A stretch of DNA of 6,281 nt from an uncultured Ruminococcus sp. (GCA_945876155.1 CAMCMW010000094.1:1-6281); one strand, 5' to 3'. Counted from the first letter of the stretch, positions 1 to 5,582 are shown. Made by a program: numbers and translations. The notes: a model not told the origin generated them from the letters alone.

Positions 1-1
1 G

Positions 2-73
2 CTACCGTAAAGTGAACAACGAAATGTCCTCCCGGGTCACCGGGCGGTCACGGACTTTCTGATAGTCAGTCAT
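2..73 (-). CDS. Putative 23-aa peptide with strong RBS
   Basis: On the minus strand an AGGAGG (plus 81-86) sits 7 nt before an ATG that opens a 23-codon frame ending in TAG at positions 4-2. Initiation signals this good are rarely accidental, so I list it although it is very short. The peptide is charged and contains the stretch VTREDIS, which resembles VTAQDVS in the 64-aa protein encoded at 2450-2644. The DNA is related too: 15 of 20 bases match between 21-40 and 2550-2569. It lies downstream of the primase-helicase in the same direction, beyond the repeat-rich origin-like region. It could be a genuine small protein, a leader peptide, or a gene truncated by a nonsense change, since what follows the stop lies outside the window. 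Function unknown. Confidence 0.4.
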   Translation of the reverse strand: MTDYQKVRDRPVTREDISLFTLR

Positions 74-128
74 TGTAACACCTCCTGTCTGAATGTAGCA
101 GTATAAATTCATTTGTAGCAAGATACGG

Positions 129-178
129 TTACTACGCCTTAACCCCCGTACCTACGGCGTTTATTAGGGTTTGTAGTA
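129..178. repeat. Origin module R1
   Basis: First copy of an imperfectly duplicated module of about 50 bp. It runs from GTTACTAC through CCTTAACCCC (137-146), CTACG and GTTT to GTAGTA, so inverted iterons bound it. Within it, ACGCC (134-138) and GGCGT (156-160) could pair. The second copy is at 288-337, on the other side of the A+T-rich core. Confidence 0.55.
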
Positions 179-287
179 GATGTAGTAGGAATTTTTGCTA
201 TTCTTTTTCCTTTGGCTGTACTGTATGTATATATTGCCTGTATCAATTATACTTTTTTATAATTATATAGGATTTTTGCCTACTACG

Positions 288-337
288 TTACTACAAAGCA
301 CCTTAACCCCAATAACTACGCTGTTTTTAGTGTAGTA
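288..337. repeat. Origin module R2
   Basis: Second copy of the module at 129-178, in the same orientation. It keeps TTACTAC, the exact decamer CCTTAACCCC (301-310), CTACG, GTTT, TAG and GTAGTA in the same order. Bases between these blocks have diverged, which suggests the blocks are the selected parts. It ends with TGTAGTAA at 331-338. Confidence 0.55.
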
Positions 338-387
338 AGCAAGGCTGTTTTTATCTTACTACATACCTACCACACTTACTACAAAAT

Positions 388-2436
388 TTATGTCCCGTAA
401 ATCTGACGGCTTATATTCGATTCCTTAAACGGCAGAAGTCTTACTTTTCTCGGCTTATTATTTACACGGACTGTCGCTTGCTTATACCCATACTTTTCAA
501 GAACACGCCCGATTACACAAGAACTGTACCTTTGCAGTGAGGGGTTATTCTCACGGAATTCAGTAGTTGTCATATACCTTTTCCCGAGCTTATAGCCTGT
601 TTCCTCACGGGTCAGTTCGTCCAGTACGTCAAGGACTTCCGTTTCGCCTTTCATGGGTTTCTGAAATTCGTTGTTGCGGCTCTGGAGCAGGCTGATTTCC
701 TCACGGTCAAGTCTGAAACATGAGCCGTAGGTCACACCATCTTCTTTCACTGCCTGTTCAACAATTTCATTGATTTCCGCCCAGAACTGCAGTGTATCAA
801 ACGCTCTGACCTGTTTATCATAGTCGATATACACATCATCTTTAAGAGGGACGGTGGCAAAACGCCTGTTTCCGGTTTCGTCAATAAGAAACTGGCTGTC
901 GTTTGTAGTACCGCAAAAAGAGGTTATTCGGGGATATTTGAGAGTTGCTTTTCCGTAAGGCATTCTGTATTCATCTGCTGAACAGGTCAGAAATGCCTTT
1001 AAGCTGTCGATATCCTTTTTCATGGTAGAACCGATTTCACCAAGTTCACAAATCCACTTTGAGGTTGCCTGTATTTTCGTGTCCTTGTCTCTGGGGTCTA
1101 TTGTCTTACCCTCACCGAAATAGTTGTTTCTCAGTGCCAGGTGTTCAAAAAAACGTGTCTTACCGATTCCCTGTTTACCCTGGAACACCAGTACTATATC
1201 AAGGCTGAACGGGTTTTCAAGGCTGTTATGAAGTCCGCAGATACACTGCATAAACCATTTTTTCATTATCGTTCTGCTGAGTGTATCAGTTTCGTCAATA
1301 TGAAACATTTCATACACTTCTTCAAGGCGGCTTTTACCGTCCCACTTTGTCTGCTGTATTGCCTCGATTATGGGGTTATACCTGTTTCTTGTGGTTATAA
1401 CATTGAGATACGCCCCGATTTTTTCCATAGTGCATTTGTCAAGAGTGAAGTGCAGTTCGTCATAAATAAGGGCTGGAATAATCTCCTTTAAATGCTCACG
1501 GCTTTCACCCTCTATTCTGCTGTACTCGGTATCATGGGTAATTTCATTGTATCTGACGGTTATATCCTTTGATTTGAGAAACGCTGTCAGATTGTTTATG
1601 GTCAGCTCTCCGGTATCGTCAAACCCCTCCGGAAGTTCAGAAACAGGCTTGTCCGCTGTCCTCTCATACTTTACTGCCGATTTTACCGCAGTTTCAAGCA
1701 GTTGGTGAGCTTTTTCAAGTCCCACCGCAGAAACAATATCGGATATATCACCCTTGTTTTTAAGCTCCGGATAAACGGTTTCTGAGGGTATCAGATAAAC
1801 GCCTGAGGCAGTACCCGAAAGACTGTTTGCTGTTTCTGTGCCGTGCTTGTGACCTGCATTGTCATTATCAGAGAGGACAATAACCGTCTTGCCCTTGAAA
1901 TAGCCGTTATACGCTTCAGACCATTTTGCCCCTGCGCCATTGGGGGAAGTACTTGCAGTATAACCCATTTCTTCAAGGGTTTCAACGTCCTTTTCGCCCT
2001 CTGCAATAAAGACTGTATCAGCACCCGAAAGCTTGTGAACGTGATAGGGCGGCACTTTCAGACCGTTAAGCTTTTTTAAGTATTCGCCGTTTTCAAAACG
2101 TTCCCATAAAGCAGTCTTTGAACCGTTTCCCTTGTCATATATGGTCTTTCTGGCTATGGGCTGACCCTCTGTATCTGTATAAATATGCTCACGGAGTTTT
2201 GTCCACGGCTGAAATTTCGGTGAACGGTCGTTAAAGAAGTCACTCTCTTTAAGTCCGGCAGCTGACGCTATAGCACTGAATGTACACCCTTTTTTACAGT
2301 CTGCAAGTATTTTACCGTCCGCCTCGTGTATGTAAAGGTGCTGCTTATCGTCTCCACACGCCGGACAGTTTGCCCGATATTCGTCACCGCTTTTTTCTAC
2401 ATTGCGGAAATGTGTCAGAAGTTCTGCTAATTCCAT
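388..2436 (-). CDS. Primase-helicase, VapE/D5-like, with zinc finger and TOPRIM
   Basis: This 682-aa protein combines primase and helicase parts and probably starts replication of the element. The N-terminus has a CHC2-like zinc-binding motif (C24, C27, C47, C51). A TOPRIM domain follows, with E146 in AEGEKD and the acidic pair D190/D192 in LSDNDNAG. The centre is a VirE/VapE-type P-loop ATPase: Walker A GKQGIGKT at 420-427, acidic ELGE near 464-467, then GTTND and TGNRRF near 509-526, all typical of the family. The C-terminus (about 620-670) is basic, ends in a segment like a winged helix, and may recognise the origin. The start is supported by AAGGGGGG (plus 2444-2451), 7 nt from ATG. This site overlaps the stop of the upstream 64-aa gene, so the two are probably translationally coupled. 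The frame looks intact. Similar proteins occur in prophages and SaPI-like islands; the exact class is inferred. Confidence 0.93.
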   Translation of the reverse strand: MELAELLTHFRNVEKSGDEYRANCPACGDDKQHLYIHEADGKILADCKKGCTFSAIASAAGLKESDFFNDRSPKFQPWTKLREHIYTDTEGQPIARKTIYDKGNGSKTALWERFENGEYLKKLNGLKVPPYHVHKLSGADTVFIAEGEKDVETLEEMGYTASTSPNGAGAKWSEAYNGYFKGKTVIVLSDNDNAGHKHGTETANSLSGTASGVYLIPSETVYPELKNKGDISDIVSAVGLEKAHQLLETAVKSAVKYERTADKPVSELPEGFDDTGELTINNLTAFLKSKDITVRYNEITHDTEYSRIEGESREHLKEIIPALIYDELHFTLDKCTMEKIGAYLNVITTRNRYNPIIEAIQQTKWDGKSRLEEVYEMFHIDETDTLSRTIMKKWFMQCICGLHNSLENPFSLDIVLVFQGKQGIGKTRFFEHLALRNNYFGEGKTIDPRDKDTKIQATSKWICELGEIGSTMKKDIDSLKAFLTCSADEYRMPYGKATLKYPRITSFCGTTNDSQFLIDETGNRRFATVPLKDDVYIDYDKQVRAFDTLQFWAEINEIVEQAVKEDGVTYGSCFRLDREEISLLQSRNNEFQKPMKGETEVLDVLDELTREETGYKLGKRYMTTTEFRENNPSLQRYSSCVIGRVLEKYGYKQATVRVNNKPRKVRLLPFKESNISRQIYGT

Positions 2437-2443
2437 ACTGTTA

Positions 2444-2451
2444 CCCCCCTT
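2444..2451 (-). promoter_or_regulatory. RBS of the primase-helicase, overlapping the upstream stop
   Basis: AAGGGGGG on the minus strand lies 7 nt before the ATG at 2436. The TAA of the 64-aa gene (2452-2450) overlaps its 5' end, so ribosomes finishing the upstream gene would stop on the initiation site. Confidence 0.7.
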
Positions 2452-2644
2452 AAATTCTCACAGGTTTCGGCTGAATGTGTTCTGTTTTGTTCTTTCCGGT
2501 CATGCACCCGGTCGAGCCTGTAACAAAACGATTCTTTAAAGCTGACCCCGAAACGTCCTGTGCGGTCACGCACTCCTGTCGGGTCACGCACTCCTGTTTG
2601 GTCACGCACCAGCGGTACGATTCACTCAATTTGATTTTGTCCAT
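2450..2644 (-). CDS. 64-aa protein with CVTxQ(E/D) hexapeptide repeats
   Basis: I do not recognise this small protein. The start at 2644 is chosen because AAAGGA (plus 2653-2658) lies 8 nt upstream. A longer in-frame ATG at 2785 has no such site and lies inside the preceding gene. Near residues 13-30 the sequence repeats three times as CVTKQE, CVTRQE and CVTAQD, encoded by an 18-bp tandem DNA repeat. The rest is polar and basic, with no membrane segment or signal peptide. It sits between the HTH gene (128 nt away) and the primase-helicase (13 nt away), so it should be co-expressed with both. VTAQDVS resembles VTREDIS in the peptide encoded at 2-73. A role in replication or regulation is plausible only from position. 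The repeat might instead be selected as DNA. Confidence 0.5.
   Translation of the reverse strand: MDKIKLSESYRWCVTKQECVTRQECVTAQDVSGSALKNRFVTGSTGCMTGKNKTEHIQPKPVRI
2564..2617. repeat. 18-bp tandem repeat, three units
   Basis: Units begin at 2564, 2582 and 2600. The first two share the 16-mer GGTCACGCACTCCTGT. The third matches over its first 10 bases. A partial unit precedes them at about 2555, and a diverged GGTCATGCAC lies at 2498-2507. The period is a multiple of three and encodes the hexapeptide repeat of the 64-aa protein. The related motif GGTCAC also occurs twice at 35-51. Confidence 0.85.
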
Positions 2645-2772
2645 AGTTTTCGTCCTTTCTCCACTTGGGGAATTTTTTCGGGACGCATAAAACCGTCCTC
2701 TACCAATAGGCGAAAACAGTACTTCCTTTGCACTCAAATATACAAATAAGGGGAAAGTTATTTTCAAAATCG
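2645..2772. other. Short gap between the HTH gene and the 64-aa gene
   Basis: This gap holds no strong gene. On the minus strand a 20-codon frame (2688-2626) starts after AGGA with suitable spacing and overlaps the start of the 64-aa gene. It could be a leader peptide but is too short to claim. I see no terminator here, so the leftward operon probably continues through it. Confidence 0.4.
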
Positions 2773-2964
2773 TTACTTTGCACATTTTTCGGCTGAAAGT
2801 TTGTCAATGATAGACAAGTATTTCTGCTTTTCCGGCTCAGACAGTTCAAAGCGTAAGCGGCGCAGTATTGTATTTTCGTGTACGCCTATTTCAGCACCAA
2901 TCGCCCAGGCTGGAACTTTTCCGGCTTTCATAGCGGTTCTTACTTCTGAATTTGCTTTAATCAT
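2773..2964 (-). CDS. Small HTH DNA-binding protein (Cro/AlpA/Xis-like)
   Basis: This 63-aa protein is mostly a helix-turn-helix. Residues about 17-38 (VPAWAIGAEIGVHENTILRR) fit the pattern of a helix, a turn and a recognition helix. They are followed by LRFELSEPEKQKYL, common in short phage and island HTH proteins of Firmicutes. AGGAGG (plus 2972-2977) lies 7 nt before the ATG and supports the start. It is the first gene of the leftward operon, divergent from the repressor. That is the usual place for a Cro-like counter-regulator, an AlpA/Str-type activator or an excisionase. The sequence does not tell these apart. It may act on the inverted repeats in the control region beside it. Confidence 0.75.
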   Translation of the reverse strand: MIKANSEVRTAMKAGKVPAWAIGAEIGVHENTILRRLRFELSEPEKQKYLSIIDKLSAEKCAK

Positions 2965-2999
2965 TTGGTTACCTCCTGAAAATATTTTTGTTGTGGTGG

Positions 3000-3028
3000 T
3001 TGACTTTTCAAAAAAACTGTGTTACAAT
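3000..3028 (+). promoter_or_regulatory. Rightward promoter for repressor and integrase
   Basis: TTGACT (3000-3005) and TACAAT (3023-3028) are separated by 17 bp, close to the sigma-A consensus. Transcription would start near 3035 and give a leader of about 135 nt before the repressor. The -10 box lies inside the 17-bp palindrome at 3021-3037, as expected for an autoregulated repressor promoter. Confidence 0.65.
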
Positions 3029-3037
3029 AATTGTAAC
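3021..3037. promoter_or_regulatory. Operator: perfect 17-bp palindrome
   Basis: GTTACAATAATTGTAAC is a perfect palindrome with 8-bp arms and a single central base. Flanking TGT and ATCACA extend it imperfectly. It covers the rightward -10 box and lies just downstream of the leftward start. It is the best candidate binding site for the XRE repressor encoded next door. Confidence 0.7.
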
Positions 3038-3057
3038 ATCACAAGCACCACAATACC

Positions 3058-3070
3058 ATAATTGTATTAT
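3058..3070. promoter_or_regulatory. Second operator-like site
   Basis: ATAATTGTATTAT has 5-bp inverted arms and shares ATAATTGTA with the palindrome at 3021-3037. It overlaps the leftward -10 box. It is probably a weaker site for the same repressor. Confidence 0.45.
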
Positions 3071-3094
3071 AGCATACATTATTGGTAATTGCAA
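3066..3094 (-). promoter_or_regulatory. Leftward promoter with extended -10
   Basis: On the minus strand TTGCAA (3094-3089) is followed after 17 bp by a perfect TATAAT (3071-3066), preceded by TGC as an extended -10. Transcription would start near 3059 and run through the palindrome into the HTH gene, leaving a leader of about 95 nt. This is the likely early promoter of the replication operon. Confidence 0.7.
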
Positions 3095-3155
3095 GTGGAA
3101 AAAATACAAAATACAGAATTAATACAGCGTATGTAATTTTATGATAATTAAATAC

Positions 3156-3163
3156 AAAGGTGG
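3156..3163 (+). promoter_or_regulatory. RBS that sets the repressor start
   Basis: AAAGGTGG lies 7 nt before the ATG at 3171. The upstream in-frame ATG at 3141 has no such site, so 3171 is preferred and the protein is 203 aa. Confidence 0.7.
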
Positions 3164-3170
3164 TAATTTT

Positions 3171-3782
3171 ATGGGGTTAGGTAGAATATATAAGGGATTA
3201 AGGCAGACTTTAAAAGACGAAAACGGAAATACGGTAAGTATTAAAGCACTTGCTGAAAAAATGGGGCTTGCTGCTTCTCGTATCAGCGAGCTTGAAAACA
3301 ATAAAAGAGAAATGTCATTAACTGAGTTGAAAGCTTATCATAAATACTTTAAAGTTTCATTTGAATATTTGCTGGGGGAAACCGATATTCAAAGCGCAAA
3401 TGAAGATATTCAGACGGTTTGTAATGTTACTGGTTTGAGTGAAATATCAATAGAAAAATTAATGGATTTATATACAAAAAAATGGATTAATGGATTAGAG
3501 CGCTTTATAAATCATTCTGATTTTTTTCAATGGGTTTGCGACATTAATTTTTTTCTTGAAGATTGCGAAAGATACATCGAACCTAATCAAGAAAAAATGA
3601 ATGAAATAGAAAATAAGCATAATAAAGTTCTTGAAGAAATTAAAAATGCAGGCTATACAATATGTTTGCCAAGTTGGATATCAGAAGCATTAAAGTACAA
3701 CATAATAAGCCATACTGATTATATTTTATATGAAATAGGAAAGGAGGCTGCCGAAAATGCCCACAATAACAAAGAGGGGTAA
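3171..3782 (+). CDS. XRE-family repressor with unrecognised C-terminal domain
   Basis: This 203-aa protein has an N-terminal Cro/CI-type HTH. Residues about 22-50 contain VSIKALAEKMGLAASRISEL, and the domain closes with YFKVSFEYLLGE near 59-70. The remaining 130 residues are acidic and aromatic, rich in predicted helix, and match no domain I know. I see no S24 peptidase Ser/Lys pair or cleavage site, so RecA-driven self-cleavage is unlikely. Release by an antirepressor, as for SaPI Stl, would fit better but is inference. It faces away from the replication operon and overlaps the integrase by 26 nt, so the two are probably translated together. The gene is visibly richer in A+T than its neighbours, which may point to a separate origin. 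It probably represses both promoters in the control region. Confidence 0.88.
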   Translation: MGLGRIYKGLRQTLKDENGNTVSIKALAEKMGLAASRISELENNKREMSLTELKAYHKYFKVSFEYLLGETDIQSANEDIQTVCNVTGLSEISIEKLMDLYTKKWINGLERFINHSDFFQWVCDINFFLEDCERYIEPNQEKMNEIENKHNKVLEEIKNAGYTICLPSWISEALKYNIISHTDYILYEIGKEAAENAHNNKEG

Positions 3783-4890
3783 GAGCTTTCAGATAGTTGT
3801 ATCAATGGGGCTGGACGTGAACGGCAAGAAGATACGCAAGACCACAACGTTTAAACCGCCTGAGAACGTAACCCCGAAAAAAGCTGAAAAGCTTGCTGCA
3901 GAATTTGCAATGGACTTTGAAAGGAAATGCAAGGGGCTTACTTCCTTAAATGAAAATATGCGCTTTTCGGATATGGCAGAATGGTACATTGAAAATTATG
4001 CCAAGAATGAACTGAAAGAAATTACTGCATACAACTACGAAAAGCAGATAAACCGTAACCTGCTGCCTAAACTGGGAAATATAAAACTTAAAGACTTTTC
4101 CCCTGCAAAGATTACAGAGTTTTTCAAGGAACTCCAGCTTGCTCCGGCAACCTGCCGAAAAGTATATGTTATAATGCAGAGTATATTTGCAAGAGCTGTA
4201 GAACAGGGATTCTTAAAGGAAACACCATGCACCAGGGCGGTAATACTGCCAAAGGATAAAACACCAAAAGAAAAAAAGCCCTTTCTTGACGAATGTCAGG
4301 CGAAAGAGCTTTTAAAAATGACTGAGGAATACTCACAGTTTAATACAATTATAAGGGTACTGCTTTACACTGGAATGCGCTCCGGTGAATGCCTTGCTTT
4401 ACGCTGGAAAGACCTTGACTTTGAAAACCGTACTATCCACATAGAGAACACATTAACAGACGTAGCCGGAAAACACTGGTTACAGCCGCCTAAAACAGCA
4501 AGGAGTAACAGATATATCGGAATGAGTGATACTCTCATAGAGCTGTTCCGGGAGCATAGAAAGCACTATGAAGAAAAGCTGGAATACTTAGGGGAGCTGT
4601 TTGAATATCCGGAAATGGTGTTCACAACTGAAAGCGGAAATTATGTTGACCGTTCTTTCCTTAATACTCAATTCAGAAAGTTTGTTAAGGGCACAAACTT
4701 TGAATTTGCAACGCTGCACACTCTCAGGCACTGCAATGCCACACTTTTGATAAACAGCGGTATCGACCTGAAAATAGTATCTGAACTGTTAGGGCATTCA
4801 GACGTAAGCACAACGGCGAATGTATACGCTGGTGTACTCGACAGCAGCAGAGCGAAAGTTGCTGACTTGATTTCGTTGAAACTAAAATAA
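3757..4890 (+). CDS. Tyrosine recombinase (integrase)
   Basis: This 377-aa protein would integrate and excise the element by site-specific recombination. Residues 1-60 form an AP2-like arm-binding domain, and about 65-165 form the SAM-like core-binding domain. The catalytic domain follows, with the full set visible: R208 in TGMRSGE, K246 in PPKTARS, H321 and R324 in HTLRH, H347 in LLGHSDVSTT, and nucleophile Y357 in NVYAG. Length and motifs are normal for the Tn916/phage-type family of Firmicutes, and the frame looks intact. AAGGAGG (3741-3747) lies 9 nt before the ATG, within the end of the repressor gene. A strong terminator follows the stop at once. The attachment site should lie close by, probably in the gene-free stretch to the right, but its core cannot be fixed without the other end. 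Confidence 0.96.
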   Translation: MPTITKRGKSFQIVVSMGLDVNGKKIRKTTTFKPPENVTPKKAEKLAAEFAMDFERKCKGLTSLNENMRFSDMAEWYIENYAKNELKEITAYNYEKQINRNLLPKLGNIKLKDFSPAKITEFFKELQLAPATCRKVYVIMQSIFARAVEQGFLKETPCTRAVILPKDKTPKEKKPFLDECQAKELLKMTEEYSQFNTIIRVLLYTGMRSGECLALRWKDLDFENRTIHIENTLTDVAGKHWLQPPKTARSNRYIGMSDTLIELFREHRKHYEEKLEYLGELFEYPEMVFTTESGNYVDRSFLNTQFRKFVKGTNFEFATLHTLRHCNATLLINSGIDLKIVSELLGHSDVSTTANVYAGVLDSSRAKVADLISLKLK

Positions 4891-4922
4891 GGAGCTGGCG
4901 TGCATTCCAGCTCCGATTTTTT
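4891..4922 (+). terminator. Rho-independent terminator after the integrase
   Basis: A perfect 8-bp stem, GGAGCTGG (4891-4898) with CCAGCTCC (4907-4914), encloses an 8-nt loop. Six T residues follow at 4917-4922. It begins directly after the integrase stop codon. Confidence 0.93.
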
Positions 4923-5162
4923 ATATACAGGGGGTAAATAAAAATGTTTTGTCAAGGGGATTGCAGACCGCAGGGGTAACAAACCTTACATAAAATTCTA
5001 AATATTTTTCTTAGGACACTCTGACAGCTGACAGAATCAACGTTAATGCCGTTATGTGACTTTTGCGATGAAATTACCCTGTTAAATTTACTGTGGCTTA
5101 AACGGCGTTTTTTAGCCTTATTCTGAAAGTGCAGATTTGCGATGTCCTTTCTGAATTGGTCA

Positions 5163-5282
5163 GCTCAAAATTGAGCCGGTCGACTGCTAAGATTTGAGCA
5201 GTCTAGTTTTGGATTGTCCGACTCCGCAAAATTGCGGAGATTTCCTCAAGTCTGAGGAGATGTGTTCAATTTTGGACAGTCT
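5163..5282 (+). other. Array of four hairpins, possible structured RNA or DNA site
   Basis: There are four successive inverted repeats. They are GCTCA/TGAGC (5163-5176), GACTGCT/AGCAGTC (5182-5203), CTCCGCAA/TTGCGGAG (5222-5239) and TTTCCTCA/TGAGGAGA (5241-5260). An outer stem GATTGTCC (5212-5219) with GGACAGTC (5274-5281) encloses the last two, giving a branched fold. Stems differ in sequence, yet loops start with AA and linkers repeat GGTC or GTCC. Two stems contain a T opposite G as read on the plus strand, which favours a plus-strand RNA. I find no clear promoter for it. It could instead be a DNA structure used in recombination or mobilisation. Confidence 0.45.
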
Positions 5283-5330
5283 GAATCCTGATGCACATTT
5301 GTGTCCCCGGTGTCACACTTTTTTACTCTC

Positions 5331-5352
5331 CGGACATCAAACGGACATCAAA
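5331..5352. repeat. Perfect 11-bp tandem duplication
   Basis: CGGACATCAAA occurs twice head to tail (5331-5341 and 5342-5352). Eleven bases is about one helical turn, so two protein copies could bind the same face of DNA. Arm-type integrase sites often look like this, but a chance duplication is possible. Confidence 0.6.
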
Positions 5353-5359
5353 AAGCAAT

Positions 5360-5399
5360 AAAAAAGCTTATTTGCATACTGTAAAGTACGCAAACAAGC
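5360..5399 (-). terminator. Leftward rho-independent terminator
   Basis: Read on the minus strand, a 14-bp stem (5399-5386 with 5379-5366) encloses a 6-nt loop and is followed by six T residues (5365-5360). Two positions pair as G-U only in the minus-strand RNA and would be A-C mismatches on the plus strand. It therefore ends a leftward transcript, plausibly that of the fructokinase region. Confidence 0.8.
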
Positions 5400-5582
5400 C
5401 GTTTGTGGATATTCTTTTGTGAATACTTATTATCTCTTTGATAATTCCCAATAGCGTAGGGAAGGGGATTGTCGGCATTTTTGCCTGCTACCTGCTTGCT
5501 ACGCAGTAAACCTGACATAATTTATCATGCTTTAACATACTTCTGTTTTTTATCTGGAATAGTCATTTTAAGCAGATATTTT

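Larger units (their letters stand above)
94..383. other. Putative replication origin: iterons around an A+T-rich core
   Basis: No gene is seen here. The stretch carries about 13 copies of a short motif with consensus TTACTACA (reverse TGTAGTAA) in both orientations. The left cluster has sites near 94, 114, 129, 150, 172 and 181. The right cluster has sites near 280, 288, 314, 331, 356, 364 and 376. Between them, 189-279 is about 75% A+T by hand count, and 241-277 is about 90% A+T. Two repeat clusters around an A+T-rich core, beside a primase-helicase gene, is the arrangement known for SaPI replication origins. The last repeat ends 4 bp from the primase-helicase stop codon. The likely ligand is that protein, probably through its C-terminal domain. 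A transcription regulatory role is the main alternative. Confidence 0.6.
2991..3053. repeat. Outer 12-bp inverted repeat in the control region
   Basis: TTGTGGTGGTTG (2991-3002) and CAAGCACCACAA (3042-3053) are reverse complements except for one base. The left arm overlaps the -35 box of the rightward promoter. The right arm lies between the two predicted transcription starts. The sequence differs from the ATTGTAAC-type operator, so a second protein such as the 63-aa HTH protein may bind it. Confidence 0.5.
4923..5582. other. Gene-free 660-bp stretch, probably with the attachment region
   Basis: No convincing coding region or tRNA is seen. The first part holds two short direct repeats: CTGACAG twice head to tail (5021-5034), and TTTGCGATG at 5062-5070 and 5136-5144. 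An imperfect hairpin GGCT...AGCC lies at 5095-5117. Next come the hairpin array, a weak hairpin before six T residues (5300-5324), the 11-bp tandem repeat and a leftward terminator, described separately where worthwhile. The last part (5400-5582) shows only TGCTAC twice near 5489-5505. An integrase lies on one side and a metabolic gene on the other, so the junction between element and chromosome is expected somewhere here. Confidence 0.55.

Noticed and set aside
1141..1491. 116-codon frame on the plus strand
   Set aside because: It lies wholly opposite the ATPase part of the primase-helicase, has no ribosome binding site, and its product looks like no protein family.
2564..2617. CRISPR array
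   Set aside because: The repeats are directly adjacent with no spacers and are coding.
2626..2688. 20-codon minus-strand frame beginning MRPEKIPQ
   Set aside because: It has AGGA at fair spacing, but it is too short and overlaps the next gene; no further support is visible.
2645..2785. 47-residue N-terminal extension of the 64-aa protein
   Set aside because: The ATG at 2785 lies inside the HTH gene without a ribosome binding site, whereas the ATG at 2644 has one at good spacing.
4934..4979. Very short frame starting at the ATG near 4944 after GGGGG
   Set aside because: It stops after 11 codons and follows a strong terminator.
4668..4982. 104-codon frame on the minus strand
   Set aside because: It overlaps the integrase catalytic end and its terminator. 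The integrase has all catalytic residues, so this frame is a shadow.
5300..5324. Plus-strand terminator after the hairpin array
   Set aside because: Six T residues are present, but the stem before them is only about 4 bp (TGTG with CACA), too weak to call.
4954..5471. AAGGGGATTG at 4954-4963 and 5462-5471 as attachment-site direct repeats
   Set aside because: They are only 10 bp and both lie on the same side of the integrase, so they cannot bound the element that contains it.
4923..5582. tRNA gene as integration target
   Set aside because: I found no cloverleaf or T-arm GGTTCRA motif in this stretch on either strand.
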